NCBI RefSeq assembly: GCF_001894825.1
Contig: NZ_BCWY01000003.1
Span: 1 to 64,000, forward strand
Source of the DNA: Rhodococcus jostii NBRC 16295
Lineage (GTDB): Bacteria > Actinomycetota > Actinomycetes > Mycobacteriales > Mycobacteriaceae
Reading direction: 5' to 3'
DNA length: 64,000 nucleotides
A program made the position numbers and the translations under genes. Below the pieces are notes generated by a model. That model had not been told where the DNA came from, did no database searches, and saw only the letters and a list, made by a program, of their open reading frames with translations. Positions 25,117 through 33,611 of the stretch are shown piece by piece (positions within the stretch are counted from its first letter, which is position 1; every line of letters starts with the position of its first letter).

Positions 25117-26421
25117 GTGGATCGCACACAGGTCGTCATCGTGGGATCGGGATTCGGCGCCCTCGCGGCGGCGAAGAAGCTCGGCAAGGCCGGCACACCG
25201 TTCGTGCTGATTTCCGAGACCACCGAACATCTGTTCCAGCCTCTCCTGTACCAGGTCGCCACCGGTGTCATCTCGCCCGGCGAGATCGCTCCGTCGATCC
25301 GCGCGATCCTCGCCAAGTACCCCAGCGGCGACGTCCGGCTGGGCCGCGTCGTCGACGTCGACCCGGACAAGAAAGAGGTCGTCTACGAGGCCGGCAGCAT
25401 CCGCCACACCATCGGATACGACAGCCTCATCGCCGCGACGGGCGCACGGCAGGCCTACTTCGGCCACGACGAGTTCGCCGAGGTCACGTACGCGCTCAAG
25501 ACCGTCGCCGACGCCGACCGGCTGCGCCGTCAGATCGTCCGCTGCTTCGAGGAGGCGCACACCACCTCCGACCCGGAGCGTCGCCGCGACCTGCTGCATT
25601 TCATCGTGATCGGTGCCGGCCCGACCGGTGTCGAACTGGCAGGTCAGATCAAGGAACTGGCGGGCCGCTACTTCGAGAAGTCGCTCCGCGACATCACGTC
25701 CGAAGACGTCACCGTCACCCTCGTCGAGGGTGCGAACGAGACGCTGCCGGTCTTCGGCGGCAAGCTCAGCAAGTACACCCAGGACTCGCTGGAGAAGGCG
25801 GGTGTCGAGGTGGTGCTCGGCACGATGGTCACCGACATCGACGACCACGGTGCCACGCTGTCGTCGCCGAGCACCGGCTTCGAGAAGCGCCTCACGGCCG
25901 ACACGATCATCTGGTCGGCCGGCATCCAGGCCAACGACTTCGCCGCCGTACTCGCGGACCGGACCGGTTGTGAGACCGGCCGTGGCGGCCGCCTGCTGGT
26001 CGACGAGGACCTCACGGTGGGCCGCTACGACGATGTCTTCGCGATCGGCGACATGGCCTCGCTGAACAACCTGCCCGCGCAGTCGCCGTTCGCGATGCAG
26101 GGCGGCCGGCACGTCGCGGCAATCATCACCGGGAAGCGCGCCCTCGGAACGCCCTTCAAGTACCGGGACAAGGGCAGCATGGCCATCATCAACCGGTTCC
26201 GCGCCATCACCCGCGTCGGCAAGATCGAGCTCACCGGTGTGCTCGCCTGGTTCCTGTGGCTCGCCGTGCACCTCGTCTACCTGGTCGGTTTCCGCAACCG
26301 GTACGTCGCGGTGATGTCGTGGTTCGGTTCGTTCCTCGGACACCGCCGCCCGCACTTCCACTACGCCCAGGAGATCGAACCCGCCGAACTGACCGAGCAG
26401 CGAGAGGGCGCCGCGGCCTAG
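25117..26421 (+). CDS. ndh: type II NADH dehydrogenase (NDH-2)
   Basis: 434 residues from GTG 25117 with a perfect AGGAGG 6 nt upstream. FAD site VIVGSGFGALAAAKKLGKAG at the N-terminus, NADH site FIVIGAGPTGVELAGQIKEL, and the C-terminal quinone/FAD segment FAIGDMASLNNLPAQSPFAM, QGGRHVAAII. A single hydrophobic stretch near the C-terminus (VLAWFLWLAVHLVYLVGF) anchors it to the membrane. It oxidises NADH and reduces menaquinone without proton pumping. High reducing-equivalent flux from steroid and purine oxidation in the neighbouring genes fits, but it is a general respiratory enzyme. A Nudix gene follows after 9 bp. Confidence 0.93.
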   Translation: MDRTQVVIVGSGFGALAAAKKLGKAGTPFVLISETTEHLFQPLLYQVATGVISPGEIAPSIRAILAKYPSGDVRLGRVVDVDPDKKEVVYEAGSIRHTIGYDSLIAATGARQAYFGHDEFAEVTYALKTVADADRLRRQIVRCFEEAHTTSDPERRRDLLHFIVIGAGPTGVELAGQIKELAGRYFEKSLRDITSEDVTVTLVEGANETLPVFGGKLSKYTQDSLEKAGVEVVLGTMVTDIDDHGATLSSPSTGFEKRLTADTIIWSAGIQANDFAAVLADRTGCETGRGGRLLVDEDLTVGRYDDVFAIGDMASLNNLPAQSPFAMQGGRHVAAIITGKRALGTPFKYRDKGSMAIINRFRAITRVGKIELTGVLAWFLWLAVHLVYLVGFRNRYVAVMSWFGSFLGHRRPHFHYAQEIEPAELTEQREGAAA

Positions 26422-26430
26422 CATCGGTCG

Positions 26431-26895
26431 ATGACCGTCACCAGCGCTGGAGTACTCCTGTATCGCACCGACGATGCGGGAGTGCTCCAGTTGTGGCTCG
26501 TGCACATGGGCGGCCCGTTCTGGGCGCGCAAGGACGAAGCGGCGTGGTCGATCCCCAAGGGTGAGTACGTCGAGGGCGAAGATCCCTACGCCGCCGCGTT
26601 GCGCGAGTTCGAGGAAGAGATCGGCGCGCCCGCACCGGCGGTGGAGTACGAATTGCTCGGACAGTTCAAGCAGCCGTCCCGCAAACTGATCACCGTCTAC
26701 GCGGCGGAGGTGAACGAAGACGTCACCTTCGTCGAGAGCAACACCTTCGAGTTGGAATGGCCGCCTCGATCGGGGAAGCGGCAGCAGTTCCCGGAGGTCG
26801 ACGACGCCCGCTGGTTCCCGGCGAGCGTCGCCGAGACCAAGCTGGTCAAGGGGCAGCGTCCGATCATTAGAGCCTTGCGCCTTCGGCGCCCGTGA
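26431..26895 (+). CDS. Nudix hydrolase
   Basis: 154 residues containing the Nudix box with glycine, REFEEE and terminal glycine in place (GEYVEGEDPYAAALREFEEE, then IG). It hydrolyses a nucleoside diphosphate linked to another group; the wide pocket segment PPRSGKRQQFPEVDDARWF is shared with DR1025/YfcD-like Nudix proteins that I cannot assign further. Translated 9 bp after ndh, so probably in the same transcript. Its TGA lies inside the left arm of a 17-bp hairpin. Confidence 0.88.
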   Translation: MTVTSAGVLLYRTDDAGVLQLWLVHMGGPFWARKDEAAWSIPKGEYVEGEDPYAAALREFEEEIGAPAPAVEYELLGQFKQPSRKLITVYAAEVNEDVTFVESNTFELEWPPRSGKRQQFPEVDDARWFPASVAETKLVKGQRPIIRALRLRRP

Positions 26896-26937
26896 GTACT
26901 TATTAACCGCGGAACGTTACTAAGTACTCACGGGCGC
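26886..26937. terminator. 17-bp perfect hairpin between convergent genes (repeat family copy 1)
   Basis: Arms 26886-26902 and 26921-26937 are perfectly complementary over 17 bases around an 18-nt loop. The arms contain the stop codons of both the Nudix gene (26893-26895) and the xanthine dehydrogenase gene (26928-26930). The core GTGAGTACTT plus loop start TTAACCG recurs at 58683-58728, again between convergent genes. A bidirectional terminator is the likely role. Confidence 0.7.
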
Positions 26938-29639
26938 GGGAGCGCACGCCAGACGGCGGCCGGGTTCATCGGGATCCGGCGAAGCCGCGCGCCTGTGGCG
27001 TCGGCGATGGCGTTGGCCAGGGCCGGAGCGACCGGGTTGTACGGGGATTCGCTCATCGACTTGGCACCGTGCGGGCCCAGCTCGTCGTAGGTGTCCGCGA
27101 AGTACACCTCGGTGTCCGGCACGTCCACGAGCTGCGGGATGTGATAGTTCCGCAATTGCGGGTTGAGCACCGTTCCGGCGCCGTCGAGCAGGATCTCCTC
27201 GTACAGCGCGCTGCCGATCGCCTGAGCCACACCACCCTCGACCTGCCCGCGGCACTGCTGCGGGTTGAGGACCGTCCCGGCATCGGCCGCCTGGATCGAC
27301 TGCAGGATCCGGACCTCACCGGTGACGGTGTCGACCGCCACCCGGAACGCGTGCACGTTGAACACCACCGAGCGGGGTGTGCCGTCGTGCCTGCCTTCGG
27401 CCCGGAGCGGTCCCTCGGGCACCAGCTTGTCCAGTTCGACGACCCGCCCGGCGACCTCGACCGCGTCGGGTGTCAGTGTGCAGTCGCTGTCCGGGTCGGC
27501 GCCGGCCACGCGGCGCGCGACCTCGAACAGCTGTTCCCGCAACCGGGTGCCGGCGAGGTGCACCGCCTTGCCGGCCACCACCGTGCCGGCGGAGCCGAAC
27601 GCGCCGGTGTCGTGCCCGGCGACGTCGGTGTCGGATTGCAGCACGGTGATCCGGTCGGCGGTGGTGCCCAGTGCCGATGCGGCGAGTTGGGCGTGCACGG
27701 TGGTGGTGCCGTTGCCGAACTCGGCGGTGCCCACCCGAAGTTCGTACCGACTGCCTTCGACGAGGGTGCAGGACACGTCCGCGAAGTGCCCCCGCGGCGG
27801 GATGGTCGCGATCATGGACGCCGCCATGCCCTCACCGACCCGCCACTGCGGTCCGTCCGGCGGGCGCACGTCGTTGCCGCGGCGCAGTGCGGCCTCCGCA
27901 AGGTCGAGGCATTGGTCGAGCCCGTAACTGCCGTACGTGAGGTCGCCGTGCTCCACCTCGAAGTCGACGAAGTCGTCGCCCGGAACGACCACGTTGCGGC
28001 GGCGCAGCTCGAACGGATCGATGGACAGCTGCGTCGCCAGCTGATCGAGCGCGGACTCCACCGCGAAGATGATCTGGCCGAGCCCGTAGCCGCGGAACGC
28101 GCCGGACGGCAGGTTGTTGGTGTAGACGGCCTGTGCGTCCACCCTCTTGTTCGGCGACCGGTACAGCGCAACGGATTCGCTGCAGCCGTGGAACATCACC
28201 CCCACCGAGTGGTTGCCGTAGGCGCCGGCGTCCGAGAGCACGTCGACGGCGAGCGCGGTCAGCTTTCCGTCCCCGTCGGCCCCGACCTTCACCGCGACCC
28301 GCATGGGGTGCCGGCACGGGGCGATCGTGAACTGGTCGGACCGGGTGAGCTCGTACTGCACCGGTCTGCCGGTGCGCAGAACGGCGAGGGCCACGAGGTC
28401 CTCCACCAGCATCTCCTGCTTCGCGCCGAATCCGCCACCGACGCGGGCGGTGAACACCCGGACCTGTGAGCGGTCGAGCGAGAACAGGTGGGCGAGTTCG
28501 TCGCGGACCAGGAAGGGCACCTGGGTGCTGCTGCGGAGGGTGAGCCGTCCGTCGGAGTCGAGCCAGCCGACGGCAGCGTGGGTTTCGAGGTGCGTGTGCT
28601 GCACGCGTTGCGTCTGCCATGTCCCCTCGACCACCGCGCCCGTGGCCCGCGCCGCCGCGAGTCCGGCTGCGAGGTCGCCGACTTCGCCGTGGACTTCGGC
28701 CACCAGGTTGCGAGCCGGATCCGCGATCCGGGAATCGGCACCCTTGTCGCCGTGCAGCAGCGGCGCGCCGGGGCGGCGTGCCAGGTCGGGGTCGAAGACG
28801 GGTTCGAGGATTTCGTACTCCACCTCGATCAGTTCCAGTGCGCGCCTGGCGATGTCGACGGAGTCTGCGACGACCGCCGCGACGCGCTGGCCGCGGAACC
28901 GGAGCACGGTGTCGAAAATGTAGGTGTCGTCGGGGTCGTCGGTGCGGAATTCGTGGCGCGCCGTGGAGAAGGCGATATCGGGACTGTCGCAGTGGGTGAG
29001 CACCGCGTGGACGCCGGGCAGTTTCTCCGCAGCGGACGTGTCGAGGCGGGTGATGCGTGCGTGCGCGTGGGGGCTGCCGAGGATCTGGATGTGTGCGAGT
29101 CCGGCGACGGTGAGGTCGAGCGTGTACGGCTCGGCGCCGCACACCACGCGGGTGGCGGCGGGTGCGGGAATCGACCGGCCGAACGACTCACCGGCACTGT
29201 CCGATTCGGTGGTGCACACCCCACCGACGGCGTCGCGAATCGCGCGATACCCGGTGCAGCGGCACAGATTTCCCTTCAGGGAGCGCGGCAGGTCGGCGCG
29301 TTGGCTGTCGTCGAGTGCGGACGCGGTCACCACGATCCCGGGCGTGCAGAATCCGCACTGGAAACCGGCGGCGTCGACGAATTGCTGCTGCACGGGATGA
29401 AGTTGGTCCGGGCTGCCGAGACCGGCGGCGGTGGTCACCTCGCGGTCCGCGGCCCGATGTGCGGGCACGACACACGAGTGCACCGGACTGCCGTCGAGCA
29501 GGACGGAGCACGCACCGCAGTCGCCGGCGTCGCAGCCCTTCTTGACCGCGAACCGCTGCTGATCCCGCAGGAACGTACGCAGGCACTGACCGGGCCGGGG
29601 GTCGGCATCCACCGACTGCCCGTCGACCGTCAACTTCAT
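26928..29639 (-). CDS. xanthine dehydrogenase, fused [2Fe-2S] and molybdopterin subunits
   Basis: 903 residues. The N-terminal 150 carry two [2Fe-2S] clusters: Cys 36, 41, 44 and 56 (GCDAGDCGACSVLLDG) and Cys 96, 99, 127 and 129 (FQCGFCTPG, NLCRCTGY). The rest is a xanthine-oxidase-type molybdopterin domain, including VGGGFGAKQEMLVEDLVALA and a late catalytic-type glutamate (Glu 864 in KSMSESPYNP). It oxidises hypoxanthine/xanthine to urate. The FAD domain is a separate protein encoded directly upstream (ATGA overlap). Fusion of FeS and Mo domains with separate FAD is unlike XdhA(FeS-FAD)/XdhB systems. It could also oxidise other N-heterocycles. Confidence 0.9.
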   Translation of the reverse strand: MKLTVDGQSVDADPRPGQCLRTFLRDQQRFAVKKGCDAGDCGACSVLLDGSPVHSCVVPAHRAADREVTTAAGLGSPDQLHPVQQQFVDAAGFQCGFCTPGIVVTASALDDSQRADLPRSLKGNLCRCTGYRAIRDAVGGVCTTESDSAGESFGRSIPAPAATRVVCGAEPYTLDLTVAGLAHIQILGSPHAHARITRLDTSAAEKLPGVHAVLTHCDSPDIAFSTARHEFRTDDPDDTYIFDTVLRFRGQRVAAVVADSVDIARRALELIEVEYEILEPVFDPDLARRPGAPLLHGDKGADSRIADPARNLVAEVHGEVGDLAAGLAAARATGAVVEGTWQTQRVQHTHLETHAAVGWLDSDGRLTLRSSTQVPFLVRDELAHLFSLDRSQVRVFTARVGGGFGAKQEMLVEDLVALAVLRTGRPVQYELTRSDQFTIAPCRHPMRVAVKVGADGDGKLTALAVDVLSDAGAYGNHSVGVMFHGCSESVALYRSPNKRVDAQAVYTNNLPSGAFRGYGLGQIIFAVESALDQLATQLSIDPFELRRRNVVVPGDDFVDFEVEHGDLTYGSYGLDQCLDLAEAALRRGNDVRPPDGPQWRVGEGMAASMIATIPPRGHFADVSCTLVEGSRYELRVGTAEFGNGTTTVHAQLAASALGTTADRITVLQSDTDVAGHDTGAFGSAGTVVAGKAVHLAGTRLREQLFEVARRVAGADPDSDCTLTPDAVEVAGRVVELDKLVPEGPLRAEGRHDGTPRSVVFNVHAFRVAVDTVTGEVRILQSIQAADAGTVLNPQQCRGQVEGGVAQAIGSALYEEILLDGAGTVLNPQLRNYHIPQLVDVPDTEVYFADTYDELGPHGAKSMSESPYNPVAPALANAIADATGARLRRIPMNPAAVWRALPRP

Positions 29640-30445
29640 GCCAGTTCCCTCCTGATCTCCTCGGCGAGAACTCCCGTGACGTGACGACGCCAGTCCGCGG
29701 CGCCGTGTGCGTCGGTCAGGTAGTCGTCGGGGGAAATCCGTTCCGACAGAGAACGGCTCAGCACGTCGGCGTCGGGGACGGCGGGGGATCGCAGCACGAA
29801 CGGCCGGACCGTGGACGCCGTGACGGTCAGCGTGAAACCGTCCGCGCCGACGCGCCCGACGAGCAGCGCACCGGACCGTCCGAGCGGCGAATACGCGATC
29901 TTGCGCAGCGAGGTGCGCCCCCGCAACGCGGCGGCGGGGAGATGAATGCTGCGGATCAGGTCGCCGAGGCCGAGCGACGTGCGACCGGCGCCGGTGACGA
30001 ACCGGTCTACCGGAACTCGGCGTTCACCCCCGTCGGCTGTCCAGATCAGCACTTCGGCGTCGAGCGCGCAGCACAGCGTGATCATCGCGCCGGCGGGGAG
30101 AGCCAGCGCGAGGTTGCCGCCGACCGTCGCGGTGTGCCAGATCTTCCACGACGCGACCAGCGACTCGGCGCACGGCCGGAACAGGTCTTTGGCCGCCCAC
30201 TCGGCGGGAAGCGGTGCATTGCAGAGGTTCTCGATGGTGCACGTCGCAGCGAGTTCCAGCCCGTCCTCGTGCACGGTGATCGCCGGCCAGTCGAGGGTGG
30301 CCAGGTCTACCAACCGGGTGACCGTCGGCTGCGGTTCCGAATACAGCCAGGTTCCCCCTGCCAGATACGCCGTTCCGGGTTCCGGGGCGGGCAGGTCGTC
30401 GCGGCTGCGGGGGGCCGATATCTCCGTGACGAACGACAGATCCAT
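29636..30445 (-). CDS. xanthine dehydrogenase FAD-binding subunit
   Basis: 269 residues from ATG 30443-30445. FAD-domain (PCMH-type) motifs: YLAGGTWLYSEPQPTVTRLV and TVGGNLALALPAGAMI correspond to the two pyrophosphate-binding loops of CoxM/XdhB flavoproteins. It receives electrons from the iron-sulphur domain of the neighbour and passes them to NAD+ or another acceptor. It overlaps the large subunit gene by 4 nt and follows the 8-oxoguanine deaminase gene after 4 bp. Confidence 0.88.
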   Translation of the reverse strand: MDLSFVTEISAPRSRDDLPAPEPGTAYLAGGTWLYSEPQPTVTRLVDLATLDWPAITVHEDGLELAATCTIENLCNAPLPAEWAAKDLFRPCAESLVASWKIWHTATVGGNLALALPAGAMITLCCALDAEVLIWTADGGERRVPVDRFVTGAGRTSLGLGDLIRSIHLPAAALRGRTSLRKIAYSPLGRSGALLVGRVGADGFTLTVTASTVRPFVLRSPAVPDADVLSRSLSERISPDDYLTDAHGAADWRRHVTGVLAEEIRRELA

Positions 30446-30449
30446 GGTG

Positions 30450-31811
30450 TCAGCCGGCCTTGCGCACCAGGACCCGATGGGCCCGCTCGACCTCCGCGGC
30501 GACATTCTCCTCGTTCACGGTGATCACTCTCCCACGCTCGACGACGGTCCGCCCGTTCACCAGAAGCAACTCCAGTGGTGGAGTGACGCCGAGGACGAGC
30601 GCCGCCACCGGGTCGGTGATGCCGGAATGCGCGAGTGTGTCGACCCGCCACAGCGCGAGGTCGGCCAGTGTGCCGGGCTCGAGGGAGCCGAGTTCGTCCT
30701 CCCGGCCGAGCACCCGGGCCCCGCCGCGCGTGGCGAGTTCGAGGGCGGTGCGCACCGACATCTCGCGCGGGCCGCCGCGAGCCCGGGCGAACAGCACGGC
30801 GTGGCGGGCCTCCTCCAGCATGTTGCACGCCTCGTTGCTGGCGGCGCCGTCGACACCGAGACCCAGCGGAACCCCGGCCGTGTGGAGGTCCTTGACCCGG
30901 GCGATCCCGGCGCCGAGGCGGGCATTGGACGTGGGGCAGTGGGCGGCGCCGGTGCCGGTGCCGGCCATCGTGCCGATCGCGGCGTCGTCGAGGTGGACGG
31001 CGTGGGCGTACCAGACGTCGGGGCCCACCCAGCCGAGTTGCTCCATGTACTGCACCGGGGTGCAGCCGAACCGCTCGGCGCAGAAGTCTTGCTCGTCAAG
31101 GGTTTCCGCGAGATGGGTGTGCAACCGGACCCCAGCGGACCGGGCGAGCGCCGCGGCCTCGGTGAGCAGGTCGCCGGTGACGGAGAACGGGGAGCAGGGT
31201 GCCACCGCGACCCTCAGCATCGAGTCGGGCGCCGGGTCGTGCCAGCGGTCGATGACGTCCTGGGTGCCCTTCAGCACGTCGTCGAGACGCTCCACCACCG
31301 AGTCGGGTGGCAACCCGCCCTGACTGTGGCCGAGGTCCATCGACCCTCGGCAGGGGTGGAACCGCAGTCCGACGGTCTGCGCGGCCTCGATCTCCGCGCC
31401 GAACACGTCGCCGCCGTCGCGGGGCACGACGTAGTGGTGGTCGGTGGTGGTCGTGCACCCGTGTTTCGCCAGCCAGGCGAGACCGCCGGTGGCCGCGGTC
31501 CGGACGGCGTCGGCGTCGATGCCCGCCCAGATCGGGTAGAGGGTGGTCAGCCAGCCGAACAGGGTGTCGTCGGCGGCGAGCCCGCGGGTGATCCACTGGT
31601 ACAGGTGATGATGGGTGTTCACCAGCCCCGGGGTGAGCAGGCAACCGTGTCCGTCGACCACCCGGGCGCCCTCGATGACCGGCGCGGGACCGGCGCCGAC
31701 GTCGACGATGCGGTTGCCCCGCACCACCACGTAGCCGTCCGGATGCTCGGTGCCCGCGGCGTCGACCGTAGCGACGTAGGCGCCGGAGATGACGACCGTG
31801 TCGGGGGACAT
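30450..31811 (-). CDS. 8-oxoguanine deaminase (amidohydrolase superfamily)
   Basis: 453 residues. Metal site of subtype III amidohydrolases: HHH in GLVNTHHHLYQW, HTHLAETLDEQDFC (HxxE), and VDGAASNEACNM (catalytic Asp). It resembles the 8-oxoguanine deaminases (PA0142 type), which turn 8-oxoguanine into urate, feeding uricase directly and bypassing xanthine dehydrogenase. A related guanine or triazine hydrolase activity is the alternative. ATG 31809-31811 shares one base with the uricase stop (TGATG), so translation is coupled. A second paralogue lies at 33612-34931. Confidence 0.85.
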   Translation of the reverse strand: MSPDTVVISGAYVATVDAAGTEHPDGYVVVRGNRIVDVGAGPAPVIEGARVVDGHGCLLTPGLVNTHHHLYQWITRGLAADDTLFGWLTTLYPIWAGIDADAVRTAATGGLAWLAKHGCTTTTDHHYVVPRDGGDVFGAEIEAAQTVGLRFHPCRGSMDLGHSQGGLPPDSVVERLDDVLKGTQDVIDRWHDPAPDSMLRVAVAPCSPFSVTGDLLTEAAALARSAGVRLHTHLAETLDEQDFCAERFGCTPVQYMEQLGWVGPDVWYAHAVHLDDAAIGTMAGTGTGAAHCPTSNARLGAGIARVKDLHTAGVPLGLGVDGAASNEACNMLEEARHAVLFARARGGPREMSVRTALELATRGGARVLGREDELGSLEPGTLADLALWRVDTLAHSGITDPVAALVLGVTPPLELLLVNGRTVVERGRVITVNEENVAAEVERAHRVLVRKAG

Positions 31812-32722
31812 CAGCTGAGCCACCCCGCGTACGCGGACCATGCGGGCCCGGGGTCGGGAGCGTCGGAACGCTGCACCGTGGCCTGGATCAGGCCGTAGGG
31901 GCGGTCGGCGGCATGGAACACCTCGTTGTCGTTCTCCACGCCGAAGCGCGCGAGGTCGTGCGCGAAGTGGTGCTTGTTGGGCGCGGACAGGCGCACCTCC
32001 GCGAGCACCGGGTACCGCTCGAGGATCGCCTTGCCGATCTCGTACAGCGTCTGCTGCAGGGCGAGCGAATGGACGGTCGCGAACGTCGCGACGATCTGTT
32101 CTTTGATGCCGTCGTAGACACTGTTCCAGTCGACGTCGGTGCTCACGAATCGCCATTGCACGACAAGCGAAGTCGCCATCACCCGGTCGTGGGTCTCCTC
32201 GAGGATCGTGTACTCGTCCTTCAGGAAGCCGAAGAACTCGCTGCCGGTGGACTTGAGGATCACGAGGTCCTTCAGCCCGCCGACCACCCACGTGCCGTCG
32301 GCGTCGACGGTGACCGCCGCGGTCCGCACCTCCTCACCCTTGCGCACCCACGTGTGATCGTGCTCGGCCCCGTCGACCACGGCGCGCTGCCACGCGTATT
32401 CCTCGATCTCGATGCGCGCACCCTGAACCGGGGCGACATCGTCCACGAAGTGCCGTGCCAGCGTCAGACCGTACTCCTCGATGGAGTCGAGCCCCTTCTC
32501 CTTCGCGTAGGAGTACGCCGTCTGCTTCTGGGTGTCGGTGGGCAGCACCGAACTCTGGTCGCCGGCGAGGTGCGCCGCCGAGAAGTCGCCGCGCAGGCAC
32601 GTCGACACGCTCACGTCCCGGATCTCGTGCCGGGGGGTGTCGCGGTAGATCCGCACGATGCGGTTCTCGGCCTTGCCGTACTGGTTGTCGCCCAGGACGA
32701 TGGCGCCGGTGAGGTCGGTCAT
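31811..32722 (-). CDS. urate oxidase (uricase)
   Basis: 303 residues with two tandem T-fold domains. Uricase signatures are VLGDNQYGKAENRIVRIYRD, LPTDTQKQTAYSYAKEKG (catalytic Thr-Asp region), LKDLVILKSTGSEFFGFLKD and APNKHHFAHDLARFG near the end. It converts urate and oxygen to 5-hydroxyisourate and hydrogen peroxide without a cofactor. It lies between HIU hydrolase (3-bp gap upstream) and the 8-oxoguanine deaminase (1-nt overlap), an arrangement that makes the product pass straight to the next enzymes. Confidence 0.95.
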   Translation of the reverse strand: MTDLTGAIVLGDNQYGKAENRIVRIYRDTPRHEIRDVSVSTCLRGDFSAAHLAGDQSSVLPTDTQKQTAYSYAKEKGLDSIEEYGLTLARHFVDDVAPVQGARIEIEEYAWQRAVVDGAEHDHTWVRKGEEVRTAAVTVDADGTWVVGGLKDLVILKSTGSEFFGFLKDEYTILEETHDRVMATSLVVQWRFVSTDVDWNSVYDGIKEQIVATFATVHSLALQQTLYEIGKAILERYPVLAEVRLSAPNKHHFAHDLARFGVENDNEVFHAADRPYGLIQATVQRSDAPDPGPAWSAYAGWLS

Positions 32723-32725
32723 TCT

Positions 32726-33055
32726 TCAGCTCCCGCGGTAGGTGGAATAGGCGAAGGGGGACAACAGCAACGGGACGTGGTAACCGCGCTGCGGGTCGTC
32801 GAGGACGAACGTGACGCACACCTCCGGGTAGAACGTCTCCTGGCCGCGGGCGGCGAAGTATTCGCCGGTGTCGAAGGCCAGCGAATAGGTGGCCGCGATG
32901 AGACCCTCCGGCGCGATTTCGGCGATGCGGCCGTCCGCATCCGTCGCCGCGCTCGCGATGACATCGCCTTCAGGTGACAGCAGACGGACGTGCATCCCGG
33001 CCGCGGGTGTGCCGTCGGTGGCGTCGAGCACGTGGGTGCTGAGGATCTTGGACAT
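32726..33055 (-). CDS. uraH: 5-hydroxyisourate hydrolase (transthyretin-like)
   Basis: 109 residues, full length for the family. The N-terminal KILSTHVLDATDGTPAAGM and the canonical C-terminal YSTYRGS tetrapeptide region, which forms the active site in the tetramer, are both present. It hydrolyses 5-hydroxyisourate to OHCU. Its start codon shares one base with the stop of the OHCU decarboxylase gene (TGATG), so the pair is co-translated. Confidence 0.95.
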   Translation of the reverse strand: MSKILSTHVLDATDGTPAAGMHVRLLSPEGDVIASAATDADGRIAEIAPEGLIAATYSLAFDTGEYFAARGQETFYPEVCVTFVLDDPQRGYHVPLLLSPFAYSTYRGS

Positions 33056-33567
33056 CAGTGTGCCGTGTCTCCGATCTCGCCGAGAAGGCGTTCGAGGCGT
33101 ATCCGGTTGATGGCGGCCAGTTCGGTCCGCAGGATCTTGCGCTCCGTGGCGCCGTCGTTGCCGAGGCGGTCGCGCAGCACGTCCAGCAGTTCCTGCGCCG
33201 ACCGACCGGACGCGCACACCAGGTAGACGTGCCCGAACTTCTGCTCGTACTCCTCGTTACCGGCCCGCAGGCGCGCGCGGACGTCGTCGTCGGCGGCGGC
33301 GACCGCCGACTGTTCGCGAGCGGACGACGGGTTGTCCGCCCGGTCGCCGATCCTCGGGTGGCCGGCCAGGGCCGCGTCGATCTCGGACTCCGTCAGGTCG
33401 CCGAGCACGTTCTCGGCGGCGGTGTACAGCGCGTCGGCGGACGGAAACGGACGGCCGACGGCCATCCGCTGCGCCCACACCGTCGACGAGCAGCACTGCA
33501 CGAGCAGATCGACGGCCCGCGCGTCGCTCAGTGCGTTGAACGAAATCAGGCCGGGCGGTTCGGTCAT
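33055..33567 (-). CDS. uraD: OHCU decarboxylase
   Basis: 170 residues. The catalytic motif ALAGHPRIGDRA (His 70) and the EEYEQKFGHVYLVCASGRSA stretch identify 2-oxo-4-hydroxy-4-carboxy-5-ureidoimidazoline decarboxylase, which yields S-allantoin. A GAGGAG ribosome site precedes ATG 33565-33567. First gene of the urate-oxidation run (uraD, uraH, uricase, 8-oxoguanine deaminase, xanthine dehydrogenase). Confidence 0.95.
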   Translation of the reverse strand: MTEPPGLISFNALSDARAVDLLVQCCSSTVWAQRMAVGRPFPSADALYTAAENVLGDLTESEIDAALAGHPRIGDRADNPSSAREQSAVAAADDDVRARLRAGNEEYEQKFGHVYLVCASGRSAQELLDVLRDRLGNDGATERKILRTELAAINRIRLERLLGEIGDTAH

Positions 33568-33611
33568 GAGGGCTCCTCGCTCGTGCGCCTTTTCGGTACC
33601 TCTGGCTACCA

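Noticed and set aside
27069-29684. Plus-strand frames of 466 and 398 codons opposite xanthine dehydrogenase
   Set aside because: Shadow frames; the cofactor-binding cysteines and Mo motifs are all in the minus-strand frame.
30450-32291. 613-codon frame that would fuse an N-terminal region to the 8-oxoguanine deaminase
   Set aside because: The upstream part lies inside uricase in another frame; the ATG at 31809-31811, coupled to the uricase stop, is the start.
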